From a virus: DNA of 60,251 nt. The position numbers were made by a program, and so were the translations under genes. This document shows, in pieces, positions 31,786 through 43,000 of this stretch. The DNA is taken from the IMG/VR virus record IMGVR_UViG_3300037963_001896, positions 1 to 60,251 of that record; one strand, 5' to 3'. Positions within the stretch are counted from its first letter, which is position 1. Each line of letters starts with the position of its first letter. The notes beneath the pieces are model-generated. The model was given only the letters and a program-made list of their open reading frames with translations. It did no database searches and was not told where the DNA came from.

Positions 31786-34446
31786 TTAATAATCCGATGC
31801 GTTTGTTTTAGTTACTGTATAAGTTAGTGTACTGACTGTGTCTCCTACTGCTTCTGACTTTAAACTAGCAAATACAAAATCAGTTCCTCTTAGTGGCGTA
31901 ACTGATATATAAATACCAGAGTATACGCTACCTCCCGAAGACCCTCCTGTATTTTGGAAGTCTAACCAGCCACCTCCCGTTCCTGCGTTTGGAGCCGTAA
32001 ATCGTACAGCATAACTGTAACTACCCGCTGTTCCCTCGCTTACAGTTTTTACTGAAAGGCTGTTAGTGTAATTAGTATCAACTTTTATAGTATGCGCTGA
32101 AGGACCATACCAACCACCAGAAGTCCATATAGTAATCATGTAAGACGCTCTGTGATTTATCCAAAGCAACCTATTCCAACTAGCTGTACTCCCATCGGAC
32201 TTTGTACCATACATAGCCGAAGGGTGGGTGTAGGTTCCAAAAGTATAGGCTGTGCCAGTAGAGTTGTATTGGTGTCCTATTTTCCCGTAGTTAAGTGTAG
32301 TATGGCCTGAATTATTAGAGGTGTAGTTACCTATGTTAGAAGAAGATTGACCTAGAACCGCTTGCCCATGAAACGTACTGGTCTGATCTGGATTCATGTA
32401 CAAAGCTGGAGTATTGTTTAATTCTGCGAAGGTAGCATTAGCGTTTGTTGCGTGCGGATTTACATAGAATCTCAAACCACCATCGTAGTTCCCTGCGGGT
32501 GAATCTCTATAACCTGAAATTTTTCCTGTGTATGTGTCGTTATCTCCGTCAAAAAACGCTATAGATGCTTGTCTAGCTCCATCAGAGGTTGAGCCACCAT
32601 TCCTCATTATAGTAAGCATTTCTTGATCGTTAGCGCCAGTTACAGTTTTATGTATCGTAAGACTTTGATACATTTCAACAGCACCCGCAGAGGTGATAAG
32701 CATTCTTTCTGTATTCGTACCGCCACTAGGTCTTGTTAAAAATGCTAAATCACCATAAGTAGCACCCTTATATTTAGCCCTTAACCCTGCTATCGGGTTT
32801 TGACCATTTGCTCCAAGCGAAATCCTACCCCCTGTATCGGTAGTAGTTCCTGATTGTGATACAACTAAGTGACCCCAATTCAAATCATTGACACCACCGC
32901 CTTCTATATAAGCAACTGTTCCATAGGGTGAACCACTACTCCAACCTGTATCTTCCACGTGAAGTTTAGAAAAAGGATCCGTGTCTCCAATCCCGACGTT
33001 TTTGCTTGTATCAATAGTTAGTGCAGTAGCATCATTTTGAATAAGCCTAAGCTCATTATTAGATGTTGTGCCTATGTACACATGTGAGTTGTTAGTTTGA
33101 TACGCTGCTACTACTGACGAGCCTCTTGTGCTTCTCCATATATTTCCTGCTGAAGGGGTCATTTCTAAAAGGTAGTCATTTGCTACTGTTGCACCACCTA
33201 ATGCCACACTACCTGAGTACGTACCAGTTCCTGTAACAGATATACCACCTGATGTTGTTTCTATTTTTTTACTGCCTGCGTGATAAAGTTCTACAGCACC
33301 ACCAGCAATAAATTTAGAAAGCCACCCGCTGTTCGCTGTGTCATACATATTGACTTGCGAATCTGTATTGATTGACAAATTACCTGTGCCTGCATCTTTT
33401 ATGTACGAATGACCTGCTGAAGCATCGTGGTAAATTTGTAAGTCATCTCCTGTACCTAACTTAATAATTGCATCATCAGGCATATCCAGATGGCTGGAGA
33501 TATGAACCTCTCCAACTACATCTAAAGCCCCAGAAGCAGGGGACGCGGTACCTATACCAACACGAGAGTTAGAGTTATCTACAACAAACGTAGGAGAATC
33601 GAAGGCTACGTCATACGATCCCACGGTTAGGGATCCAGGTAATGTAATGTTGCCTGAAAGTTTTGCACTGGTTACGGTGTTATCGCTTGGTGTGCCTATG
33701 TTTACAGGGTTTATGGTATATACAGTTACACTACGTCCTACAACTACGCCCGTGTCGAACGTAAGAGTATTTGAACTTAGCGTAAATGACGCTTGATTTT
33801 GGAAAACACCATCTATAAAAGCTAGTACATTTGATTCGCCTCCAGGTGCGTCAGAAAGCGTAAACGCTGTCTGGCCACTTGTAGCTGTAAATGTATCAAC
33901 AGTAAGGTTAGAACTTTGAAGGTTTATTAAGTTATCTACTACTACCTCGATTTTAGTGCCATTCGTTGGAGCTGCGTCAAACGTCAGGGTGGATCCACTA
34001 AAACTAAACGTATCGTGGTGTTGGTATACACCATCTAGAAAAACACTAGCGTTTGCTTCTACACCAGGGTCTACACCGATGTTGTAATCGGTTGCATTAG
34101 ACGCTGCAGTTGCAGAGTAAACGGTTTGGTTAGCAGACTTAGCTGCTATATTTTCTTGTATTTCAGTTAGTACGGCGGCAATAACACGCAGTTCAGCTGA
34201 ATCTCCAGTACTGAACGCACGAGCTGACGTATTGTCCTGTGCTCGAACAATAGTCAAAGCGTTACCACTTCTTGCCGTAACCTTTGCTATCTCATTGTTG
34301 CTTCCATCATCAAAGGTGATGTAGAAATATTCTCCCGCTCCAAGAGAGGGAAAGACTGACCCATCAGTAACAGTTGCACTTGTCGCTGAGTTGGTTAGCC
34401 CACTAGCAAGGGTTGTTTTGGCATTGTTAGTATATTTAACAGCCAC
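31786..34446 (-). CDS. Large tail fibre protein
   Basis: 886 aa. Begins MAVKYTNNAKTTLASGL, the usual virion-attachment start of marine podovirus fibres. Two related beta modules (A-VFLDGVYQHHDTFSFSGSTLTFDAAP and LAFIDGVFQNQASFTLSSNT) follow, at about 130-215. A long shaft with VGIGT-SP repeats and a C-terminal receptor-type beta domain (after ~730) complete it. No S74 domain. Shares VGIG-T/D phrases with the two other fibres. Confidence 0.75.
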   Translation of the reverse strand: MAVKYTNNAKTTLASGLTNSATSATVTDGSVFPSLGAGEYFYITFDDGSNNEIAKVTARSGNALTIVRAQDNTSARAFSTGDSAELRVIAAVLTEIQENIAAKSANQTVYSATAASNATDYNIGVDPGVEANASVFLDGVYQHHDTFSFSGSTLTFDAAPTNGTKIEVVVDNLINLQSSNLTVDTFTATSGQTAFTLSDAPGGESNVLAFIDGVFQNQASFTLSSNTLTFDTGVVVGRSVTVYTINPVNIGTPSDNTVTSAKLSGNITLPGSLTVGSYDVAFDSPTFVVDNSNSRVGIGTASPASGALDVVGEVHISSHLDMPDDAIIKLGTGDDLQIYHDASAGHSYIKDAGTGNLSINTDSQVNMYDTANSGWLSKFIAGGAVELYHAGSKKIETTSGGISVTGTGTYSGSVALGGATVANDYLLEMTPSAGNIWRSTRGSSVVAAYQTNNSHVYIGTTSNNELRLIQNDATALTIDTSKNVGIGDTDPFSKLHVEDTGWSSGSPYGTVAYIEGGGVNDLNWGHLVVSQSGTTTDTGGRISLGANGQNPIAGLRAKYKGATYGDLAFLTRPSGGTNTERMLITSAGAVEMYQSLTIHKTVTGANDQEMLTIMRNGGSTSDGARQASIAFFDGDNDTYTGKISGYRDSPAGNYDGGLRFYVNPHATNANATFAELNNTPALYMNPDQTSTFHGQAVLGQSSSNIGNYTSNNSGHTTLNYGKIGHQYNSTGTAYTFGTYTHPSAMYGTKSDGSTASWNRLLWINHRASYMITIWTSGGWYGPSAHTIKVDTNYTNSLSVKTVSEGTAGSYSYAVRFTAPNAGTGGGWLDFQNTGGSSGGSVYSGIYISVTPLRGTDFVFASLKSEAVGDTVSTLTYTVTKTNASDY

Positions 34447-34467
34447 TGACTAACTCCTTACTTATTT

Positions 34468-34899
34468 CTAACTAACAGTTACAGTCCACGTAATAGTCAT
34501 TGAGTCTGAACTTCCTTTGTTTACTACATTGAATTCAGTTCTACACAATAAAGTACCACTAGAAGATGCATTAAGAATACCTGCTTCGGTTACTGCTCCA
34601 GTACCTGTACCAGCTGCAAAAGTAGCTACGTAAGTAACAACAGCACCAGAAACAGAAGTACTAGTAAGAGATACTCTTCCTAATTCAGTTTCTAACGCAG
34701 TATCATTAGCTGCGGGGTTAGTAGTACCAGAACCAATAGCCATGTGTGACATAGCAGTAGCTGATGCGTCTTTCATTCTAGACGCTACATAGCCTTTACC
34801 TGCTGTAACCACAAGGTTATCAACATCTTGGACAACTTCATCATTAAGGGTTATAGTTAGCCTACCCTTAAGTTTCAGATCATCATTTACATTCGACAT
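34468..34899 (-). CDS. Small structural protein
   Basis: 143 aa, all-beta by appearance (LTITLNDEVVQD, SMTITWTVTVS). Composition and place between fibre genes suggest a tail or fibre-connecting protein. The segment MAIGSGTTNPAANDTALETE is typical of a phage family often annotated only as structural. Confidence 0.6.
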   Translation of the reverse strand: MSNVNDDLKLKGRLTITLNDEVVQDVDNLVVTAGKGYVASRMKDASATAMSHMAIGSGTTNPAANDTALETELGRVSLTSTSVSGAVVTYVATFAAGTGTGAVTEAGILNASSSGTLLCRTEFNVVNKGSSDSMTITWTVTVS

Positions 34900-34911
34900 A
34901 ATTTACTCCGT

Positions 34912-36618
34912 TTAATTTAAAACACTAGTATTTAAAGCCGCTGTGTTCAAGATACCTGATCCACCAGGTATAAATAGAACACTAATCGACTCACTCATTG
35001 TAGCACTATCTGATAAACTTTTGGTAAAGCTATCAGCTAATACTTCGCTTACACCAACAGTGTCCGATTTTCCTAATGCTATCAAACTAGAAAGCTGGTC
35101 TGATATGGACGTAGTGTCTTGTTGCAAATCAGCAGCAAAAAGGTTGTTAAGCTCTTGCATAACTATCTGATCTGAAAAGACCTTCTGTCCTGCAACAGAA
35201 AGGGTTTCGGTCACAGTCAATGAATCTGTAGGGGCTAACGAAATGCTAAAGGTCTGCGAATCTGCAGTACTTAAGCTATCGGCCCTTGGTATAGATGTCC
35301 CTAAAGATGCCGTTTCTTGCATCGTATAGGAATCAGTCAACCCAGGCATAGTAAAACTAAACGCTGGAGCATCTGAGACTGACACAATATTACTTTTATT
35401 TAATCCTGATTCAGTAGCTAACTCATCGGTAGCACTAGCTAAATCGTCTAATGTGTATGCATCTGCAAAAGTTCGCACATACACTACTGTTCTAGCTAAA
35501 GACTCTGTTATAGACATAGCTGCAATAGCACCAGAACCTGCAGTGATCCCGGCTTGGCCCCCCATACCCGAGTGAATACTACAGTAGTAATGCAGCGTGC
35601 TAGGTGTAGATCCTGTTACTTGTATTTCAGTGTACGCACCTGAATTACCTGGAGTGCCGCTTGTAGTGACGTTTGTTGTATATTCACTACCACTGTTATG
35701 AGTACCATTAGAAGTAGTAGAAAACCTAAACGGATGACCAGAATTAGAAGAATCAGATTGGTCAAACGTATAAGTAATACCTGTTTCTAGAGCTAAAGTA
35801 GGGCTTACAGTCCCGTCTATGTAGTATTTATTACCAGAACCAAAACTATTAGACCCAGATGCAACCGTTACCGTAAAAGTTTTGCTTGTTACAGTACCTT
35901 CTGCGAGTGCTTTACCTACAGCTTTTACATCGCTTTCAGATAGGTTTAAGGTCTCCGTTTTAGGTAATGAAGTTAAAAGAGCTGCAGATTCCGTAGGTGT
36001 AATAGAATCTGACTTGTTTAAACTTGTATCAATAGAGGTAATAGCTTCTGATAAAGTAGGAGTATCCGCTTTAACTAAACTAGCTAACAAAACAGCAGAC
36101 TCAGAAATAGTAGTAGAATCAGTCTTAGCGAGGTTTACAGCTAAAGCTGTTTGTTCCGATATAGTAGGCGTATCAGCTAAAACTTTCGTTACATCTAAGG
36201 TCTGACCGTCTGTGAACGCGTATGAATCTGTAAAACTACGCACATAAGACACAACACGGCTAAAATTGTCGCTCAATGTAGGTGTATCAGAAACCCCTTT
36301 ATTTAAGTGTTTCGCTATAAGTTCTTCTATTGTGGGGGTGTCAGATAGAGCTTTGCTAAAATCTATAGCAGAAACATCGGCTGACATAGTAACTGATAGC
36401 GCATTTGGACTATCGAATTGAGCGGTAAAGTAAAGGTTTTTAGTGTCTGGATCTACATATACGTCTGAAAAAGACATAAGTGTGTACGCGGACACAGCTT
36501 CGGCGTGTGTGTATGTAACGGAAGACTGAGCATAAATAAAAGTCGTAGTAGGTTCGGTAGCATCTGTTTCTACTACTAACGATAACTTATTAAAGTCTAC
36601 TGTTAATTTAAATGCCAT
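34912..36618 (-). CDS. Repetitive structural protein with a cupredoxin-like domain
   Basis: 568 aa. Most of it is short repeats of the form KADTPTLSEA / KSDSITPTESAALL / KTETLNLSES, spaced about 20-25 residues. In the middle (about 240-365) is an embedded domain ending SGHPFRFS (~290) and YYCSIHSGMGG (~346-356). These are the histidine and Cys-x-x-His-x-x-x-Met ligands of a plastocyanin-type copper site. A surface-exposed virion protein is likely. Confidence 0.65.
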   Translation of the reverse strand: MAFKLTVDFNKLSLVVETDATEPTTTFIYAQSSVTYTHAEAVSAYTLMSFSDVYVDPDTKNLYFTAQFDSPNALSVTMSADVSAIDFSKALSDTPTIEELIAKHLNKGVSDTPTLSDNFSRVVSYVRSFTDSYAFTDGQTLDVTKVLADTPTISEQTALAVNLAKTDSTTISESAVLLASLVKADTPTLSEAITSIDTSLNKSDSITPTESAALLTSLPKTETLNLSESDVKAVGKALAEGTVTSKTFTVTVASGSNSFGSGNKYYIDGTVSPTLALETGITYTFDQSDSSNSGHPFRFSTTSNGTHNSGSEYTTNVTTSGTPGNSGAYTEIQVTGSTPSTLHYYCSIHSGMGGQAGITAGSGAIAAMSITESLARTVVYVRTFADAYTLDDLASATDELATESGLNKSNIVSVSDAPAFSFTMPGLTDSYTMQETASLGTSIPRADSLSTADSQTFSISLAPTDSLTVTETLSVAGQKVFSDQIVMQELNNLFAADLQQDTTSISDQLSSLIALGKSDTVGVSEVLADSFTKSLSDSATMSESISVLFIPGGSGILNTAALNTSVLN

Positions 36619-36992
36619 TAGTCGAAATCGTCACGCACTACAAACTTAACTAAATCATGTACAGTTTGTATTCCCCCATTAGACTTGGTGAACTCAACTT
36701 CTCCTTCAAACGTCCCAGACTTCGTCCAAGTACCCGAAGGGAATATAGTTTTACACTCTCCAGATGATGGAGTAGTTAAAGACATTGTAATAGTTGAAAG
36801 TACTGTAGTTTCTCCGACTTCTCGGATTCTAAGTTTTACAGTACCACCGGTTACGTCTATGGGTGCCCACGTGTTCGAATCTTCTGGATCTAATGTCTGT
36901 CCAGAAGCAGCAGTATTGCTGTCTTTCAGTGTGAAGTTAAGCTCTGGGAGCGTATCTCCTACGACTAATTTTATTGTTGATGCATAAGCCAT
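36618..36992 (-). CDS. BppU-like N-terminal baseplate/fibre protein
   Basis: 124 aa. TIKLVVGDTLPELNFTLKD at the start and VKLRIREVGE, GTFEGEVEFTKSNGGIQTV resemble the N-terminal domain of the phage BppU/tail-connector family (PF10651-like). Overlaps the repetitive structural protein start by 1 base. Confidence 0.6.
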   Translation of the reverse strand: MAYASTIKLVVGDTLPELNFTLKDSNTAASGQTLDPEDSNTWAPIDVTGGTVKLRIREVGETTVLSTITMSLTTPSSGECKTIFPSGTWTKSGTFEGEVEFTKSNGGIQTVHDLVKFVVRDDFD

Positions 36993-37022
36993 AATTATTA
37001 CCTCAAAATATTATATACCATA

Positions 37023-40000
37023 TTACCTAATTGCTGCGTATCCAGGCAGATAATCAGATAACTTGGCGTTACCTCGTACTAAATCTTCTAACCTTTCGGC
37101 AGAAGGACCTAAAGCTGGTGTAATAAAGGAATTATCATATCTACCGGCTTCTAGCATAGGTATAATTAAACCGTATGGCCCCAACACTCCAGCTCTATCT
37201 ATAATCTCTCCTGTATAAGGAAGCCAGTCCATATTATCGCTTCTAAACGCGTTATCATCAAAACCACGCCCTACGTATTTAAGCCACTCTCTCATTTCCA
37301 AACCCAGCATAGTCAATGGTAGTAAGGTGAGAGCAGCTAGTGCTAAAGGAACAGCTCCACTAGAAATAGTTCCGTCTTCAGAATATCTATTGCCAGATTC
37401 GCGCATTGCTCCGCCTACAATGTTTTTACCGTAAGCATAGAAGAAAGACTTAAGCTGCCAAATAAGTGCTGTATAAGGGTTAGAAGCCCAAACAGGTCTT
37501 TCTGCAGCATTCGGACGTACAATAGATTCCTCTACAAACCTACCAATCGCCATTTGTACTCTTTGTCCCTCTGGAGTACTAAAACTACGACCACTAGCAT
37601 CCCAAGCTTTTATATCTTCTCTACTTACTTGTAGTTCGCGTAAGAACCTATTAGACCTATCGCTGTTTGCGTTTGCTTGGCGAATTAAAAACTGTTCGCC
37701 CATACCAGCAGCAAAAACTCTAGTAAAGTTTGTATACCACTCTAAACCAATAGCTTTAAAGAAAAGATCTGAATACTTTTGCGCTGTAGGGGTCATAAAG
37801 CCCATTTCATTAGCTTGCATAATACTGGTATTAAGAGAGTCATAGGTTATTACACCTACGTCCCTAGCAAACTGTTGCATTTCTTTTGTATCGGTAAAGT
37901 ACCTACGTACCTGAGTAAATCCTTCCTGTAGATTCTGCCAAGACAAATCTTTAGACCTTAATACAGGTCCTGCTAAGTCTGGTAACGAGGCAAGAGTAGC
38001 AAAGGTCAAATATGTCACAATGTTCACAGAAAGAAGCACACTGTTGATTTGGCGCATTGCAGGGGACATGTTTAACCCCGACTTACCTAACATAGCTTTT
38101 AAAGCATCTCTGGCAGCAGCCCTATTAGTCTCATCTGGCACTCTAAGTAACAATGCTTCTACTGCTTGCCAACCATCTACTACGTCTCCAACCTTTTTGC
38201 CCTGAAAAGACTGCCTAAAAGCTACAGCTTGGTTTTTGATGTTAGCCATATCCTGTTTAGTAAGCGTAGTTTGGAACTTTTCTTTGTAGTCTAAACGCTT
38301 AGTCATATCCTGTACGTACCTACGTATAGCAGTATTGGCATCCTCGAGTGCGCCTATATCGCGAAGCCTCTCATTAGGAATATCTTTAAAGTATTTAGCA
38401 CGAGATTCGTTTGTACCTATTGCAACATCCGCTACATCAGGTCTTGGGTTATCTGTATTGTCTTCTCCCTCCCGAATCATAGCCTCTACTACTTTATTAA
38501 AGTCTCCGGGGGTTCGGCTCATTTCTTCCCCCTTCAGGTTGTAGATAACAATGTCATCAGGGCCGTCTGGGTTAAATTCTTCTAATAACGCAACTAGGTC
38601 TGCTCTAACTTGTTCATTAGCTTGAAGTTCAGCAATAGCAATAATACGAGGATAGAAATGTTTTCGTTTAAATACATCATCCCTGCCTCTAATATAATCC
38701 TCATAGAAATCATCTAAGTACTTACGTACTGCCCTAGCTTGAGGGCTTCTAAGTTCACTAATAGGAACTTTCCGTTCTGCATCACGTAAAATAGACTCAA
38801 AGGCATCTAGATCAGGAACTACTTTCCCAGTAATAGTAGTTTTAGTAGGCGCTAGTTTATGTAAGTCGTTAAGTCTCTGATACATAAGAAGAACACGAGC
38901 ATTTAAATGTCCAGTTTTTTCTTCTGATTGCGACATAGAATAAATGCCATTGGCTAATTCAGGCGCGTACTTACCTACTAATCCCCTTAAATAGTTGTGA
39001 GCGGGCTGTAAAAAATACCCAACAGACCAATGCCTTCTGTCGTTTGGCATTAATTCTCTGCCTGCTTCCAAATTTTCAGTAATCAGTCGTCTTATCTGTT
39101 GGACTGCCTTCCTGGGCATAAAACTCTTTAAGGTAGTAGAAGCCTCATCCACCATATTTCGCACTACAACCCTGTCACTATATGTCATAGGTGCGTTACG
39201 TTGCTTACCATTTTGATAAGACTTTATAACTTCTTGTACATAATCATTAAAAGCCGGACTAGTCGGTCCTTCACTAAACCTAAGTCTTAATGTTGAATCT
39301 AGGCTTTTAAATACATCTCTAATCTTATCTGCTAGGCGTTTAAAGAAACTTTCAACCCCGTTAGTAGGCTTCTTAGCTTCGTTTAAAAGCCAAGTCCCCA
39401 TTTTATCGGAGAACCATTCTTCAAATCCAAACTCGCCTTCGTACTGACGTCCCCCGATACCGGCCTCTTTATCTTTTTGAAAAGCTGCTTCCAAATCTTT
39501 ACGCAACTTAGGATTAGCTAAAGAACGATTTAATTCTTGATGGAAGATAGCGTGACCTAATTCATGCCCTAAAGTTAGAATGGCTTTTACTTGCTGTACA
39601 GGATTAGGGTTTGCAGGCACATCTATTACAATAAGATCAGTGTCACCAAACCTTATGTATTTACCTGACTCCCCTTTTTCACGCATATTGGCTACTGTCT
39701 GTTTAACCAAATCAGGGATAGCGTACTGTTTACCCTCAAAAGTAACAGTCTCGACCATTTTATTTTTAGGTCGTAAAAATTTATCGTCTTTTAAAACATT
39801 TTCAGCTGTAGTAATACGAGTAGTCCGTCCTCCATACCCTAACTTATTAGAAATAAGACTAGATAACTGAGGCCACAAACCCCCCATAACAGAGTTCCAA
39901 CTTGCATCTATTTCAACTTTGCCTTTTTTAGCCCCAGGCTTACGCTTCATTTGTTCGCTTTGTAGCGTATCCATAATAGGATCCGCAGTAGGACGCCCTT

Positions 40001-43000
40001 CTATGTTTAACCCTGTAAGAGGTAATTTTTCTAAATTATCTTCACTTTTTATATCTTGCTGGGCAAACTCATCTCCGATACCTTCTTCTTCAAATTCAGC
40101 TTTATCTATGTACTTTTCGTCTTCTTGCCTTTGTATTTCATTTAATCTAGTACGCGGGTTTGAGCTAAAGTTTCTCCATTTTGGTCCTGAGTTAACAGTA
40201 GGAGCAACGTAAGGAGCTTTAATCCGTAGCGCCACTCTATTCATTCTGTCTTCGTATTCAGCTTTAGTCTCTGCTTCAACAGTAAATCCAGCTTCGTTTA
40301 CATATTCTTCTCGAATAGGGTACTTAGCGTGTGCCTGCTCATGGCGTATAATAAACTCTCTGAACTGTTCTAAAGTTGTAAACTGATCTTCTGGCAAGGG
40401 TGTAACCCCTTCTACATTTGGCTTAGTCCAAGCTTTATCTTCAAACTTCTGCCTAAGCGTCTGCATGTTGACATAGATCTCTTTAGTCTGCCTGTTATAT
40501 CTGGCCCACGCCTTACCTCGCGGCGTTTTCTCTTCTCTGTTTATTTTAGGTTCGGGTAGACTAAAAGGGTCAAAAGTTGCTCCTATCTCACTTGCCCCCG
40601 AAGCTTCTTCTGCTTCTTTGTATATATCGCGTTCCCTAAAATAAACTCTTTGAGCATCTAACTCAGCTTCTAACTTAGACTTTTCAATGTTCATTTCTCG
40701 CGAAGTAGGTTGCATAGAAGCAGGACCTTCTCCTTCCCTTTCTGGAATAGCACGGCCTTGCTCAGCTCTCTTAAACGATATAGGTGTACCACCTTTTAAT
40801 TGATATATAGGAGCGTTTTGCCAATTTTGAGACGCATTTAGGGGCTGACCTTGGTAAAGAAGTTCATAACCATTTTCCGCTAACGCTTCAAACATACGTG
40901 TAAAGCCATCTGAAATACGACTAGTGTCTGCAGTAAATGTTTGGGGTTCGTTTAAACCTAAATTCATACCAAACTGAACTAAATTACCTAAATAAACAGC
41001 TCTACCCGAATCATTTTGCCCAACTTCTCTGACAGACCAACCTTTTGTTATATTCCTAAGAGCGGGTTTAGCTCTAGAAGCTTGTGTTACTACATCCCCA
41101 ATACGTTCTGCTGCATTTATTCTGTCTCCCGGTAACACGTCTCTAGGAGAAGTAGCAATAGTCCACTCTCCATTTTCATTCTGCCTAGGAGTTAAAATAA
41201 GATTGGGGTTAGTCCTAGCTTGAGCTTTAAAAGCTTCAAGGAACGCAGTAGGTAAAGTATCTAAAAGAGCTTCAATATCCGGAGAAGCTTCTATTTCGTT
41301 TATTTCTAAAAAGCCATTCTTACCAAATATTAAATCTTCTCTTTTATCTAGCTCTGCATTTGTCTGTTCATCAGTCATTCCTTCAAACGCGTTCTCAGCG
41401 TTTCTTGCAGGCCAAGTTAAAACAGGACGATTTTGTCTAGCCTCGAGGATTTCTTCCTCAGTCATGTTTGCCTGTTCTGCTTTAGTAAGAGGTTTAGTAA
41501 TAAAACTTTCTCTGCTCGCGTCGAAAGTAGTACCCCCTTCACTAAACGCAATATCGTCCCCCTGCTCTTGCGTAACTGGGTCTGCAAGGCTTGTTGGGCT
41601 AGTGGGGTCTTGAGGACCCCCCTCTACTATCATGCTGCGGTCAGTAAAATCAAACTCTTGTTGCTGAGGAGCGGGACCTTCTTCTTGAGTCGGTTGTTGC
41701 GTCTGCTCTGCTTGCGGAGTAGGTTGCGCTTGTGGCCCTTGTTGGTCTCCAAAATCAAACGCTTGTTGCCTTTCATTAAAAGCTGCTTCTCTAGTAACTC
41801 CTTCAATGCTGTACTTCCCTTCATTAGGAAAACGTGTACGTGCGTGCAGTTTTACAGCATCTACATTTCCTTCAGTTGTAGTTTGTTGCCAAACAACATT
41901 ACCCGCAGAATCTTTTACCTGTACAACAGCATCATGTGAAGGATCTGAAACTTCTGTGTAACCTAAAATCTGCTGAAGAAAAGTTTCAGAAAAACCAGAA
42001 TCAATAGCGTCTTTAGCGTCAGTTTCAAAGTTCTTATTAGCCCTATCTAAAATTAAAAACCCTGAATTATTGGCGGTGTCATATACTATGCCGAACTTTT
42101 CTTCTATTTGAGCTGCGGTATATCCTTCTTCTACAAGGTCTTGTAAAAAATCATTAAGAGTATTAGCAGTATCTGCTTCATTTAAACCGTCAGTAGGAAG
42201 CCAAACTGCTTTAGTTTCTGTATCTTCATCTAAAAGAGATTGTATTTGAGCTTGAGACCATTCTTTTGGCTCAGGGATAACTCTACCATCCGACTGCCCT
42301 TTTTTACTTGCGATCGAAGCTTCTTCAGCTACATCAGCACCTTCTTGTGCCAACCCTCTAGCTTTACCAATAACATTAGCGACAGCCCCTGTAGGAGCTG
42401 ATCTGCCAGCTCCAGCCCAAAACCCAGCAAAAGCAGACTCGGCTCTTCTTAAATTCGCTTCTCTGTCGGAGTAGTCTGGATCAATTGCAAATCGTTGCTG
42501 AATAAAAAGTTCTTCTTGTATAGTTTCAGTAGTTCCTTCAACAAGTCCTCCTTTAAGTAATCCACCTCCAAAACCTTTCGCCGCTTCTTTTAGCCAACCC
42601 GCTGCTTCTTGGTCTCCTGTTTTAGCGTACTTACCTGCCATACGCTTAAACAAAGCCCCAACAAATAATTTTTCGCCTAATGTACCGATAACAGCTTGGG
42701 GTATACCAAGACCTAACGCTGCTGCAGCTTCTTCATTAGTTAATTTATAGCCAGCTTCTTCGTACTCACCTAACGCTTGTGACGAGCCGACTACATATTC
42801 TTGCCCACCTGCTCCAGCCCAAAAACCTGCGGATATAAAAGGAAAATTAGAAGGTACGCTACCTGTTCTAGCTAAATTTACAAAGTTAGGGTACTGCCCC
42901 ATACGTTTAACAGACTCGTACGCCCCAGCCAATATAGCTTCTTCAGATTCATCTAACGCTTCCCCCAATCCTTTTTTATGAGCTACTTTTTTCTTTAAAA

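Noticed and set aside
41433-41939. 168-aa plus-strand frame
   Set aside because: Shadow of the giant minus-strand virion protein, without a ribosome site.
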